A DNA stretch of 36,636 bases from the NCBI GenBank assembly GCA_002722215.1, contig PBKX01000013.1:6712-43347 (forward strand), given 5' to 3'. Shown piece by piece: positions 19,371-27,345 of this stretch; the first letter of the stretch is position 1; each line of letters starts with the position of its first letter. The notes beneath the pieces were generated by a model. That model was not told where the DNA came from. It did not search any database and saw nothing but the letters and a program-made list of their open reading frames with translations. Source of the DNA: Flavobacteriales bacterium (GTDB lineage Bacteria > Bacteroidota > Bacteroidia > Flavobacteriales > TMED113). The position numbers and the translations under genes are program-made.

Positions 19371-20468
19371 ATGGGATCTAATAAATTTTTCAATAAAGTT
19401 GTTTTTCAAACACTTGTTTCAAATAAATTGTCTTTACTATCCTTAATTTTAATTATCTTCTTTTTTTTTGTAGCTATTTTTTCATATCAAATTATGCCAG
19501 ACAATACGCCTTTAGCAAATAGTATTGAGCTGTCAATAGCTAAACAATTACCTGGATTCAAAGCACAGTTTTTGTTATTTAAAAAAAAAATTATAAATCA
19601 TAATAATAATTCATTTTTTCTTGGCAAAGAAAAACCTTATAATGAGGTTGTTGTTTATGACTTTAAAATAGAGAATGATACTATCTTTTATCTATCTAAT
19701 AACAAATCCGGGAACTTTAAAAAAGCTAATATTTCAGATTTATATTTTAATGATTCTGGAAACTTTATCAAAGAAAAGAAGTTTTTATGGGGAACAGATA
19801 AATATGGAAGAGACTTATTAAGTAGAGTGATTTTAGGAACCAGAGTATCGTTTTCTGTTGGTTTTATATCTGTATTTATATCGATATTTATTGGCTTATT
19901 TCTTGGTGTTGTTAGTGGTTATTATGGTGGTAAAATAGATTTATTTATTTGTTGGTTGATTAATGTTGTCTGGTCTATTCCAACTTTACTATTAGTGATT
20001 GCTATTAGTATTGTTCTAGGTAAAGGATTTTGGCAAGTTTTTATTGCTGTTGGTTTAACTATGTGGGTTGAGGTTGCACGTGTTGCTAGAGGTGAAGTAC
20101 TTAAAATTGTTAAATTACCTTATATAGAGGCAATTAAATCATTTGGGTTAAACAATATGCGAATTATGGTGAAACATATTCTCCCTAATATTTTAAACCC
20201 TATTATTATTATTTCTGCTGCTAATTTTGCAACTTCTGTATTATTAGAGTCAGGGTTAAGTTTTTTAGGTATAGGTGTTCAGCCCCCTGTTCCGTCATGG
20301 GGGATGATTATACGTAATCACTATGGCTTTATTGTCATGGAAAAAGGATATCTGTCACTTCTCCCAGGTTTATGTATTGTGTTGCTTGTACTAGCATTTA
20401 TGTTATTAGCGAATGGGTTAAGAGATGCATTGGATACTAAAAAACAAGTAAACAGCCTGAGAAAATAG
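19371..20468 (+). CDS. Orphan ABC transporter permease of the DppC/OppC type
   Basis: Inner-membrane permease of the peptide/nickel ABC importer family, 365 residues. TM1 lies at about residues 15-37, then comes an unusually long outside loop (about 40-145), and the standard permease core of five spans follows. The loop ends in LWGTDKYGRDLLSRVI, the family's conserved pre-TM2 motif, and the ATPase-contact EAA loop is EAIKSFGLNNMRIMVKHILP. QPPVPSWGMII near the C-terminus is also diagnostic. I chose the ATG at 19371 (MGSNKFF) over the in-frame TTG at 19359. There is no partner permease, ATPase or binding protein nearby, so the rest of the importer must be elsewhere. Its last 32 bases overlap the convergent atoE-like gene. 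Substrate unknown; oligopeptides are the default guess. Confidence 0.9.
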   Translation: MGSNKFFNKVVFQTLVSNKLSLLSLILIIFFFFVAIFSYQIMPDNTPLANSIELSIAKQLPGFKAQFLLFKKKIINHNNNSFFLGKEKPYNEVVVYDFKIENDTIFYLSNNKSGNFKKANISDLYFNDSGNFIKEKKFLWGTDKYGRDLLSRVILGTRVSFSVGFISVFISIFIGLFLGVVSGYYGGKIDLFICWLINVVWSIPTLLLVIAISIVLGKGFWQVFIAVGLTMWVEVARVARGEVLKIVKLPYIEAIKSFGLNNMRIMVKHILPNILNPIIIISAANFATSVLLESGLSFLGIGVQPPVPSWGMIIRNHYGFIVMEKGYLSLLPGLCIVLLVLAFMLLANGLRDALDTKKQVNSLRK

Positions 20469-21792
20469 TTAAACCTATTATCATAATTACAATAGTGTAA
20501 GGTAGAATTTCTTTTGCTTTTAATTGTGTGATTCCTAAAAGTGGTAGAGCCCAAAATGGCTGAAGCATATTAGTTAATTGATCGCCATATGCTAGCGCCA
20601 TTACACTTTTTTGAATCGGGACCCCTAACTCTAGTGCAGATTGTAATATAATTGGGCCTTGTACAGCCCATTGACCCCCTCCGCTAGGAACAAATATGTT
20701 AACTAGCCCGCCACTTAACATGGTAAAGATAGGGTATGTTGTTTGATCTGAAATAGCTATGAAAAAATTCGCAAATACATCAACTAATCCAGATGAATTC
20801 ATAATGCCCATAATGCCAAAATATAAAGGAAATTGAATCAAAATTCCGCTTGCACTTACAATTGATTTATTTACTGCACTTAAAAATTCATAAAAATTTC
20901 TATGTAAAAAAATGGCTAATCCAAATAGGGTTAAGTTCACAAAATTGGGATTAATAAAAGAAATTGATGTTGCTGTGAATCCTTTTCGGACTGCAATTAT
21001 TAAGATGGCTAATCCAATTAGCTTAGAAAACCAATTAGAGTAATCTATTTTTTCTGCGCCGATAGAATCTTTTTTTCTTTCTTTTATTATATTATTTGTT
21101 TTTTCAAATTTCAACACACCACCAGTCGGGTATTTTTTTCCTAGATAAAATAAGCTCACAGGGATAATCATGATTAATAATAGGGTGACTATTAAATTCA
21201 TGTTAGATAGAATAGTTTGATAAAAATTTATTCCATTTTCAGGAAGTTGAGCAAGTAAATTTTTATTTTGAATAATTTCTGAAAAATGATTTGATTCAGC
21301 AACTTTTAAAGGAATTGATCCAGAAAGTCCTCCATGCCAAACCATGAGGCCAGAGTATCCAGCAGCTCCAATTAATGGGTAGTTTAAATTGATGTTATTA
21401 TCTAATGCATGTTCACCAACTTTTCGTGCTAAGATCGCTCCAAAAACTAGTCCTAGTCCCCAATTTAACAAGCTCATAATTATTGTTGATATTGAAACTA
21501 AAAAGGCGGCATTATACGTATTGTTGCAAAAAAAAGTAATTTTATGAATCAGTAATTTCGAAATTTTACTTAAGGCAATTACATATCCTAGGACTAGCAT
21601 CAACATCATTTGCATAGCAAAATTCATTAATGGAGGATGCCATAATCCATTCTCCCAAAAAGAGACTATTTCTCCAATTTTATTTTCTGTAAACAACAAA
21701 GATATAATTACGATGGTAAGGGTTAGCAGTATCGCAATTGCAAAAGGGCTGGGGAGTAGCCTTTTCATAATTTTTTCTATACTACTAGTCAT
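20437..21792 (-). CDS. Short-chain fatty acid transporter (AtoE family)
   Basis: Inner-membrane carrier, 451 residues with about ten or more hydrophobic spans, resembling the AtoE short-chain fatty acid transporters. Family-like features are the LLPSPFAIAILLTL opening, LNWGLGLVFGAILARKVGEH and the motif FVPSGGGQWAVQGPI in the second half, which is strongly conserved in this group. It sits three bases after the DUF3127 gene and is the last gene of that minus-strand operon. The end overlaps the permease gene on the other strand by 32 bases. A role in importing butyrate- or acetoacetate-like acids is from the family; no acyl-CoA transferase is in view to support it. Confidence 0.9.
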   Translation of the reverse strand: MTSSIEKIMKRLLPSPFAIAILLTLTIVIISLLFTENKIGEIVSFWENGLWHPPLMNFAMQMMLMLVLGYVIALSKISKLLIHKITFFCNNTYNAAFLVSISTIIMSLLNWGLGLVFGAILARKVGEHALDNNINLNYPLIGAAGYSGLMVWHGGLSGSIPLKVAESNHFSEIIQNKNLLAQLPENGINFYQTILSNMNLIVTLLLIMIIPVSLFYLGKKYPTGGVLKFEKTNNIIKERKKDSIGAEKIDYSNWFSKLIGLAILIIAVRKGFTATSISFINPNFVNLTLFGLAIFLHRNFYEFLSAVNKSIVSASGILIQFPLYFGIMGIMNSSGLVDVFANFFIAISDQTTYPIFTMLSGGLVNIFVPSGGGQWAVQGPIILQSALELGVPIQKSVMALAYGDQLTNMLQPFWALPLLGITQLKAKEILPYTIVIMIIGLTIFSGCLLVF

Positions 21793-21795
21793 AAT

Positions 21796-22140
21796 TTAAA
21801 ATGGTAAACTTTCTTCTGAACTTTCACTAGATCCTTCTGTGTTTGCTGATTCTGTATTAGTTAAGGGTGTAATTCTCCAAGCATCTATATTGTGATAGTA
21901 TCTATTGTTATATTCTCTTGACGAAATATTAAAAAAAACTTCTATTTTATCCCCTATTTGATAGTTCTCAATTAATTTAACTTTTTCTTCTCCAAAAAGT
22001 TGGAAACAAATTTTACTATTATAATCACCCCCAGTATCTATTAAAAAAGTTTGCTTTATCCATTTTTTTCCTTCTTTATTTTCAATATTTTCTATTTCGT
22101 TTTTTTGAACAAGTATGCCGTCGACAGATAGTGTTTTCAT
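21796..22140 (-). CDS. DUF3127 family protein (OB-fold-like)
   Basis: A 114-residue cytosolic protein. The body (about 1-92) has the beta-rich pattern of DUF3127, such as WIKQTFLIDTGGDYNSKICFQLFGEEKVKLI and IEVFFNISSREYNNRYYHNIDAWRI split over adjacent strands, and it ends in an acidic Ser/Glu tail closing with SLPF. The domain and acidic tail with a terminal Phe resemble single-stranded DNA-binding proteins, whose tail recruits partners, but DUF3127 members have no established role that I know. It lies between the flavin-reductase-family gene (17-base gap) and the atoE-like gene (3-base gap) and is probably co-transcribed with both. Confidence 0.85.
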   Translation of the reverse strand: MKTLSVDGILVQKNEIENIENKEGKKWIKQTFLIDTGGDYNSKICFQLFGEEKVKLIENYQIGDKIEVFFNISSREYNNRYYHNIDAWRITPLTNTESANTEGSSESSEESLPF

Positions 22141-22157
22141 ATATAGATTTTATAAGA

Positions 22158-23057
22158 TTAATACAATAAATACTTCCAAGCTTCTTCAATATTTCCCTTT
22201 TCTAAACATTCTTTTACTTTGAGTTGTATTTTTTTTTCTCTTTTATGCTCATTCTTAATTTTATCGATTTCTATTGTTTCAGTGCTTTTTTTAAAGAGCT
22301 GAATTTCATGTTTACCTGGAAGTTTATTAATTGTTGCTAATTTACATATTTCTGATTCATTGAAAATAGGATTATTTTTAATTTTATTTGGAATTTTGTC
22401 TAATCCAATACCACAATTTTTATCCGGTTTTTGAATTTTGAATAGCGCTTCTTCAAATCCTTTAGAGTACCAACTGCCTCCCATACGTCCCACTAGTTTA
22501 ATTTTATTTTGATCAATTCCATTCTCCTTATTTAAGATATTTTTGTTTATATGAATTAATACAATTTCACAAATAATTAAATTGCCTGCACCTCCATTTT
22601 TTCCTAATTCTAGAATTTGATTTACTTTACATTCCATTTGTACGGGAGATTCTTTGACTCGAAATGGCTTGATTTTTTCTGAAGCAATTGGTGTTAATCC
22701 AGCTTTAATAAATTCATCGATTTCCGGTTCATATTCTCCACTTGAAATAGAAGCTTTTTCTACTAATTGATAATTGACGATATTAATTACGACCTCTTTT
22801 ATTTGTTTTATGTTTTTTAAAGTATCTTTTTCTGTGTTGTTTCGTACTCTACGTGCCGGCGAAAAAATAGCAATTGGAGGATTTGCGCTAAAAATATTAA
22901 AAAAACTAAATGGACTTAAGTTATTGTTATTGTGAATATCTATTGTGCTGGCTAGAGCTATTGGCCTTGGGCCGACAATAGACAATAAGTACTGATGCAA
23001 GTCTTTTGTATTTATTTTATTAGGTTCAATCTGAAACATCGGATTTGTATTTTTCAT
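22158..23057 (-). CDS. Flavin reductase family protein (FMN-binding split barrel)
   Basis: A 299-residue cytosolic protein. The first two thirds (about 15-205) form the FMN-binding split-barrel domain of the flavin reductase / DIM6-NTAB family, visible in SIVGPRPIALASTID, LSPFSFFNIFSANPPIAIFSP, and the VVINIVNYQLVEKA stretch. The last third is a helical, Lys/Glu-rich extension (about 245-299) that I cannot assign. It may reduce flavins with NAD(P)H or act on an aromatic substrate; the sequence does not say which. The ATG at 23057 is used; MFQIEPNKI six codons later is also possible. It is the first gene of the operon with the DUF3127 and AtoE-like genes, and lies upstream of and divergent from the tRNA. 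Confidence 0.88.
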   Translation of the reverse strand: MKNTNPMFQIEPNKINTKDLHQYLLSIVGPRPIALASTIDIHNNNNLSPFSFFNIFSANPPIAIFSPARRVRNNTEKDTLKNIKQIKEVVINIVNYQLVEKASISSGEYEPEIDEFIKAGLTPIASEKIKPFRVKESPVQMECKVNQILELGKNGGAGNLIICEIVLIHINKNILNKENGIDQNKIKLVGRMGGSWYSKGFEEALFKIQKPDKNCGIGLDKIPNKIKNNPIFNESEICKLATINKLPGKHEIQLFKKSTETIEIDKIKNEHKREKKIQLKVKECLEKGNIEEAWKYLLY

Positions 23058-23117
23058 TAAACAAATTTAGTATTAAATATTTTACTTAAAGATTATTCGA
23101 TTAATTAAAATATGTTA

Positions 23118-23125
23118 TAGATTTG
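23118..23125 (+). promoter_or_regulatory. Candidate -7 box for tRNA-Leu
   Basis: TAGATTTG matches TAnnTTTG and ends 17 bases before the first base of the tRNA, a suitable distance for a short leader. No clear TTTG is seen at the -33 distance. Confidence 0.4.
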
Positions 23126-23142
23126 TAGTCATATATTTTGAT

Positions 23143-23227
23143 GCGGATATGGTGGAATTGGTAGACACGCTAGATTTAGGATCTAGTGCCGAGAGGCGTG
23201 TGGGTTCGACTCCCTCTATCCGCACCA
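23143..23227 (+). tRNA. tRNA-Leu (anticodon UAG), CCA encoded
   Basis: An 85-base tRNA. The acceptor stem pairs GCGGATA with TATCCGC, the discriminator is A and the CCA end is encoded. The anticodon stem pairs CTAGA with TCTAG around a loop TTTAGGA, giving anticodon TAG at 23177-23179, which reads CUN leucine codons. The long variable arm (GCCGAGAGGC) confirms a class II Leu tRNA. The T stem GTGGG/CCCTC has a T-T mismatch at its second pair. Not part of a tRNA cluster; it precedes the adenosyltransferase gene. Confidence 0.97.
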
Positions 23228-23253
23228 ATTCTATGGGCTATAATTAGATTTCA

Positions 23254-23787
23254 ATGAAAATATATACCAAAAAAGGTGATTTAGGCACAACCTCTATTAT
23301 TGGTGAACATAATATCCATAAACACAATATTCGTATAGAGGCTTATGGCACAGTAGATGAATTAAATTCATATCTTGGGTTATTAGGATCTTGTCCTTTG
23401 AATGATTTTGAAACGCGAAAACAAGAATTAATATTTATTCAAAATACTTTATTTGAAATCGGAGCATTATTAGCCTCAAAAAAAAACACGAATAGTATTC
23501 ATCTAGATAGTATTCAAAGAGTTGAAGCTTTTATTGATCAAATAGAAGTAAAATTAAAACCATTAAGGTCTTTTATATTACCTGGCGGTAATATGTGGAG
23601 TAGTTATGCTCAGATATCTCGATCTATATGTAGGCGAGCAGAGAGAAGAGTGACAGAACTTAATGCATCATCTAAATTGGATATTAATATAGTTAAGTTT
23701 ATCAATAGACTATCAGATTATTTGTTTGTTTTAGCACGATATATCAATCATATTGATAGTGTAGATGAGATCAAGTGGAATGGCTAG
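23254..23787 (+). CDS. Cob(I)alamin adenosyltransferase, PduO type
   Basis: Transfers the adenosyl group of ATP to cob(I)alamin, making coenzyme B12, in the cytosol. The 177-residue, all-helical product fits the PduO/ATR family. The N-terminal ATP-binding motif KIYTKKGDLGTTSIIG is typical, as is AYGTVDELNSYLGLL. The C-terminal signature RSICRRAERRV and FINRLSDYLFVLARYIN holds the active-site Arg and Asp. It is followed by the DUF2795 gene and secA, an order I associate with Bacteroidota. Its presence implies that the organism uses B12, for example in methylmalonyl-CoA mutase. Confidence 0.94.
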   Translation: MKIYTKKGDLGTTSIIGEHNIHKHNIRIEAYGTVDELNSYLGLLGSCPLNDFETRKQELIFIQNTLFEIGALLASKKNTNSIHLDSIQRVEAFIDQIEVKLKPLRSFILPGGNMWSSYAQISRSICRRAERRVTELNASSKLDINIVKFINRLSDYLFVLARYINHIDSVDEIKWNG

Positions 23788-23860
23788 GATTCACTAGTTA
23801 AATTTGGAAAAGAAATTAAAAAAATTATATTTGCAAAATAATACATTAGAGATTAGAGAT

Positions 23861-24085
23861 ATGTCGTATTGGACTTTAGAATTAGCATCGTATCTTAGTG
23901 ACGCACCTTGGCCAGCTTCAAAGGATGAATTAATAGATTATGCGATTAGATCAGGTGCCCCTTTAGAAGTTGTTGAAAATTTACAATCTATAGAAGATGA
24001 AGGCGAATCTTATGAATCTATTGAAGAAGTATGGCCGGATTATCCCTCTTCGGATGATTTCCTTTGGAATGAAGAAGAGTATTAG
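23861..24085 (+). CDS. DUF2795 family small protein
   Basis: A 74-residue acidic protein of unknown function, with MSYWTLELASYLSDAPWP at the N-terminus and a repeat of acidic residues at the C-terminus (SDDFLWNEEEY). The central DELIDYAIRSGAPLEVVENL looks like a small helical domain; the DUF2795 family is thought to include helical, possibly nucleic-acid-binding members. The frame is open from an in-frame TTG at 23804, but I start at the ATG at 23861 because the family begins at this YWTLELASYL motif. It sits 31 bases before secA and 73 bases after the adenosyltransferase. The conserved neighbourhood is the only clue to its role. Confidence 0.85.
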   Translation: MSYWTLELASYLSDAPWPASKDELIDYAIRSGAPLEVVENLQSIEDEGESYESIEEVWPDYPSSDDFLWNEEEY

Positions 24086-24116
24086 TTATTTAGCCTGCAA
24101 TTAAATTAGCCGTCAG

Positions 24117-27100
24117 ATGAGTTTTTTATCAAGTGTTTTGAATTTTTTTGGGACAAAATCAGATAGAGATATGAAGGAGTTAGCTCCTAATGTCAAAGAG
24201 ATTTTAGCTCATAAAACTCATTTTGATCAACTTTCTAACGATGAGCTTCGTCAAAAAACACAAAATTTCAGGTTAGAGATTAGTTTAATTATTGAAGAAT
24301 TTAATACTAAAATACAGGATCTTAAAATCAAAACAGAGAAAGAACAAGATCGAGATCAAAAAGAAGAGCTATATAAACAAATTGATGATTTAGAAAAATC
24401 TAAACATAGCCGTATTAATGATAAATTAGATAACATTAAACTAGAAGCTTTTGCATTAATTAAGGAAACTGCTAAACGATTTAATGATCAGGATTTAATT
24501 AAGGTAAATGTAACAGAATTTGACACGTTGCTAAGTGAAAATGTGGATTATGTCACTGTGAATGGAGCAGAAGCTATCTGGAATACTAGTTGGGTGTCAG
24601 GGGGTGTGATGAAGAAGTGGGACATGATTCATTATGATGTGCAATTAATAGGTGGATTGGTATTACATGGAGGAAAAATTGCTGAAATGCAAACTGGTGA
24701 AGGGAAAACATTAGTTTCAACCTTGCCAATTTATTTAAACGCATTAACAGGTCTAGGTGTTCATGTGGTTACAGTCAATGATTATCTTGCTAAGCGAGAT
24801 TCGGAGTGGATGGGCCCATTGTTTGAGTTTCATGGATTGAGAGTAGATTGTATTGACAGATATAAGCCGAATTCAGAAGAGAGAAAACACGCATATCAAG
24901 CAGATATTACCTATGGAACAAATAATGAATTTGGTTTTGATTACCTTAGGGATAATATGGCTCATAATGCTGCTGATTTAGTTCAACGAAGTCATAATTT
25001 TGCTATTATAGATGAGGTAGATTCAGTATTAATAGATGATGCTAGAACACCTTTGATTATTTCGGGACCTGTTCCTAGGGACACAAAACAAGAGTTTCAG
25101 GCATTAAAGCCAACTATCGAAAAATTAGTTAAGGAACAAAGAAACTTTGTTAACAATGAATTAATTTCAGGAAAGTCCATGATATCTGAAAATAATGAAA
25201 AGGATGGAGGTGTAAAATTGTTTCGAGCTTATAGAGGCTTGCCTAAAACAAAATCATTAATTAAGTTTTTAAGTGAAGATGGGATGAAAACTTTACTTCA
25301 AAAGACAGAGAATTTTTATATGCAGGAACAAAGTAAGAATATGCATATAATTGATGACCAACTTTTTTTTACAATAGAAGAAAAAAATAAAGCTATTGAG
25401 CTTACAGATAAAGGCTTGGAGTTTCTCTCTAATCTCTCAGGTGATTCTTCTTTTTTTATATTACCAGATATTGGTGAAGAATTATCAAAAGCAAACAATG
25501 TTTCTGAAAAAGAAGAAATCATAAGAAATTATTCTGTGAAAAGTGAACGAATACATACATTAACACAATTATTAAAAGCATATACTTTATTTGAGAAAGA
25601 TGTTGATTATGTTGTTATTGACGATAAAGTTAAAATTGTTGATGAGCAAACGGGGCGAATTATGGAAGGAAGAAGGTATTCTGATGGTCTGCATCAAGCG
25701 ATAGAAGCAAAAGAGAATTGTAAAATAGAAGATGCAACCCAAACATTAGCGTCTATTTCATTGCAAAATTATTTTAGAATGTATAAAAAACTTGCTGGAA
25801 TGACCGGAACTGCAGAAACAGAGGCTGGCGAATTGTGGGATATCTATAAATTAGATGTTGTGTCTGTTCCAACAAATAAGCCTGTTGTTAGAGATGACAA
25901 GAATGACTATGTATATAAGACAAATCGAGAAAAATATAATGCTGTTATAGAGGAGATTGTTGATCTTACGACTAAAAATAGACCAGTGCTAGTTGGAACT
26001 ACCTCTGTTGAAATATCAGAATTAATTAGCCGATTACTGAGAACAGTCAATATTAAACATAATATTTTAAACGCTAAACTTCATCAAAAGGAGGCTGATA
26101 TAGTAGCTGAGGCTGGTAATCCAGGAACTGTTACAATTGCTACAAATATGGCTGGTAGAGGGACAGACATTAAATTGTCAGAATCAGTGATTGAATCTGG
26201 TGGATTAGCTATTATTGGTACTGAGCGTCATGATTCTAGAAGAGTTGATAGGCAATTAAGGGGTAGGTCTGGTAGACAAGGTGATCCTGGATCTTCTCAA
26301 TTTTTTGTTTCTTTAGAAGATAATCTTATGCGGTTATTTGGTTCCGATAGAATTGCTAAACTTATGGATAGAATGGGCTTAAAAGAAGGAGAGGTGATTC
26401 AACATGGTATGGTCACTAAATCTATAGAAAGAGCACAAAAGAAAATTGAAGAGAATAATTATGGTATTCGGAAACGACTTTTAGAATATGATGATGTGAT
26501 GAATTCACAACGTGAAGTGATATATAAGAGACGAAAGAATGCTTTGTTAGGGGATCGTTTAAGTTTAGATATTTCAAATATGATCTATGATACGGTATAT
26601 GCTATTTTAGAAAAACATATTGATGATCCAAATTCTAAAGAATTAGAATCAGAATTTCTCATGACATTTTCAAATGAAAATTTAATTAAGGATATAAATT
26701 TTTCTAATCTAGGTGAGTCAATTGATCAATTAGCTATTGATATGACTAGAGATATTCAAGATAGTTATAATGAAAAATTATCAAGAATCAAAGATGATGC
26801 TTTCCCTGTCATTAAAAGAATATATGAATCAAAGGATAATAATTATAAAAATATTTTGATACCATTTTCTGATGGGATTAAAAATATTAATATTATGTGT
26901 AATTTAGAAACAGCGATTAAAGATGATGGTAGATCTATTATCAGTTCTTTTGAAAGAGGCATCATATTATCATATATAGATAAAACTTGGAAAGATCATC
27001 TAAAATCAATGGATGATTTAAAGCAATCTGTTCAGGGTGCTGTGTATGAGCAAAAAGATCCATTATTAATTTATAAGTTTGAGTCTTTTAATTTATTTAG

Positions 27101-27341
27101 CATGATGCTTGAGGAAGTGAATAATAATGCAATTTCCTTTTTATTTAAAGCAAATTTGCCAAAAAGAGATCCAAATGAATTGAGAAATACTCCAATTCAA
27201 AGAAAAATTGAAGGTACAGCATCTAGGGGGAAAGAAGAAAAATTAGGTCCTGTAAAAAGTGATGCTAGAAATCATTCGAATCAACCTCAATTAAGTAGAA
27301 GACAGCGTCGGGCACAAGAAAGAAAAATGAGAAGAGGATAA
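24117..27341 (+). CDS. secA: Preprotein translocase ATPase SecA
   Basis: Motor that pushes unfolded proteins through SecYEG; here it also feeds the T9SS cargo through the inner membrane. At 1074 residues it is longer than the 901 of E. coli, as is usual in Bacteroidota, with extra residues near 60-120 and 345-440. Visible motifs are the Walker A MQTGEGKTL near 189-197, IDEVDSVLIDDARTPLIISG near 297-316, TGTAETEAGELWDIYKLDV, TNMAGRGTDIKL near 677-688 and QLRGRSGRQGDPG after it. The C-terminus is basic (SRRQRRAQERKMRRG) and has no CxC...CH zinc-binding end, so it must dock cargo or SecB without it. The ATG at 24117 gives the normal MSFLSSVLNFFGTKSDRD start. Convergent with murF with a 4-base gap. 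Confidence 0.97.
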   Translation: MSFLSSVLNFFGTKSDRDMKELAPNVKEILAHKTHFDQLSNDELRQKTQNFRLEISLIIEEFNTKIQDLKIKTEKEQDRDQKEELYKQIDDLEKSKHSRINDKLDNIKLEAFALIKETAKRFNDQDLIKVNVTEFDTLLSENVDYVTVNGAEAIWNTSWVSGGVMKKWDMIHYDVQLIGGLVLHGGKIAEMQTGEGKTLVSTLPIYLNALTGLGVHVVTVNDYLAKRDSEWMGPLFEFHGLRVDCIDRYKPNSEERKHAYQADITYGTNNEFGFDYLRDNMAHNAADLVQRSHNFAIIDEVDSVLIDDARTPLIISGPVPRDTKQEFQALKPTIEKLVKEQRNFVNNELISGKSMISENNEKDGGVKLFRAYRGLPKTKSLIKFLSEDGMKTLLQKTENFYMQEQSKNMHIIDDQLFFTIEEKNKAIELTDKGLEFLSNLSGDSSFFILPDIGEELSKANNVSEKEEIIRNYSVKSERIHTLTQLLKAYTLFEKDVDYVVIDDKVKIVDEQTGRIMEGRRYSDGLHQAIEAKENCKIEDATQTLASISLQNYFRMYKKLAGMTGTAETEAGELWDIYKLDVVSVPTNKPVVRDDKNDYVYKTNREKYNAVIEEIVDLTTKNRPVLVGTTSVEISELISRLLRTVNIKHNILNAKLHQKEADIVAEAGNPGTVTIATNMAGRGTDIKLSESVIESGGLAIIGTERHDSRRVDRQLRGRSGRQGDPGSSQFFVSLEDNLMRLFGSDRIAKLMDRMGLKEGEVIQHGMVTKSIERAQKKIEENNYGIRKRLLEYDDVMNSQREVIYKRRKNALLGDRLSLDISNMIYDTVYAILEKHIDDPNSKELESEFLMTFSNENLIKDINFSNLGESIDQLAIDMTRDIQDSYNEKLSRIKDDAFPVIKRIYESKDNNYKNILIPFSDGIKNINIMCNLETAIKDDGRSIISSFERGIILSYIDKTWKDHLKSMDDLKQSVQGAVYEQKDPLLIYKFESFNLFSMMLEEVNNNAISFLFKANLPKRDPNELRNTPIQRKIEGTASRGKEEKLGPVKSDARNHSNQPQLSRRQRRAQERKMRRG

Positions 27342-27345
27342 TAAT

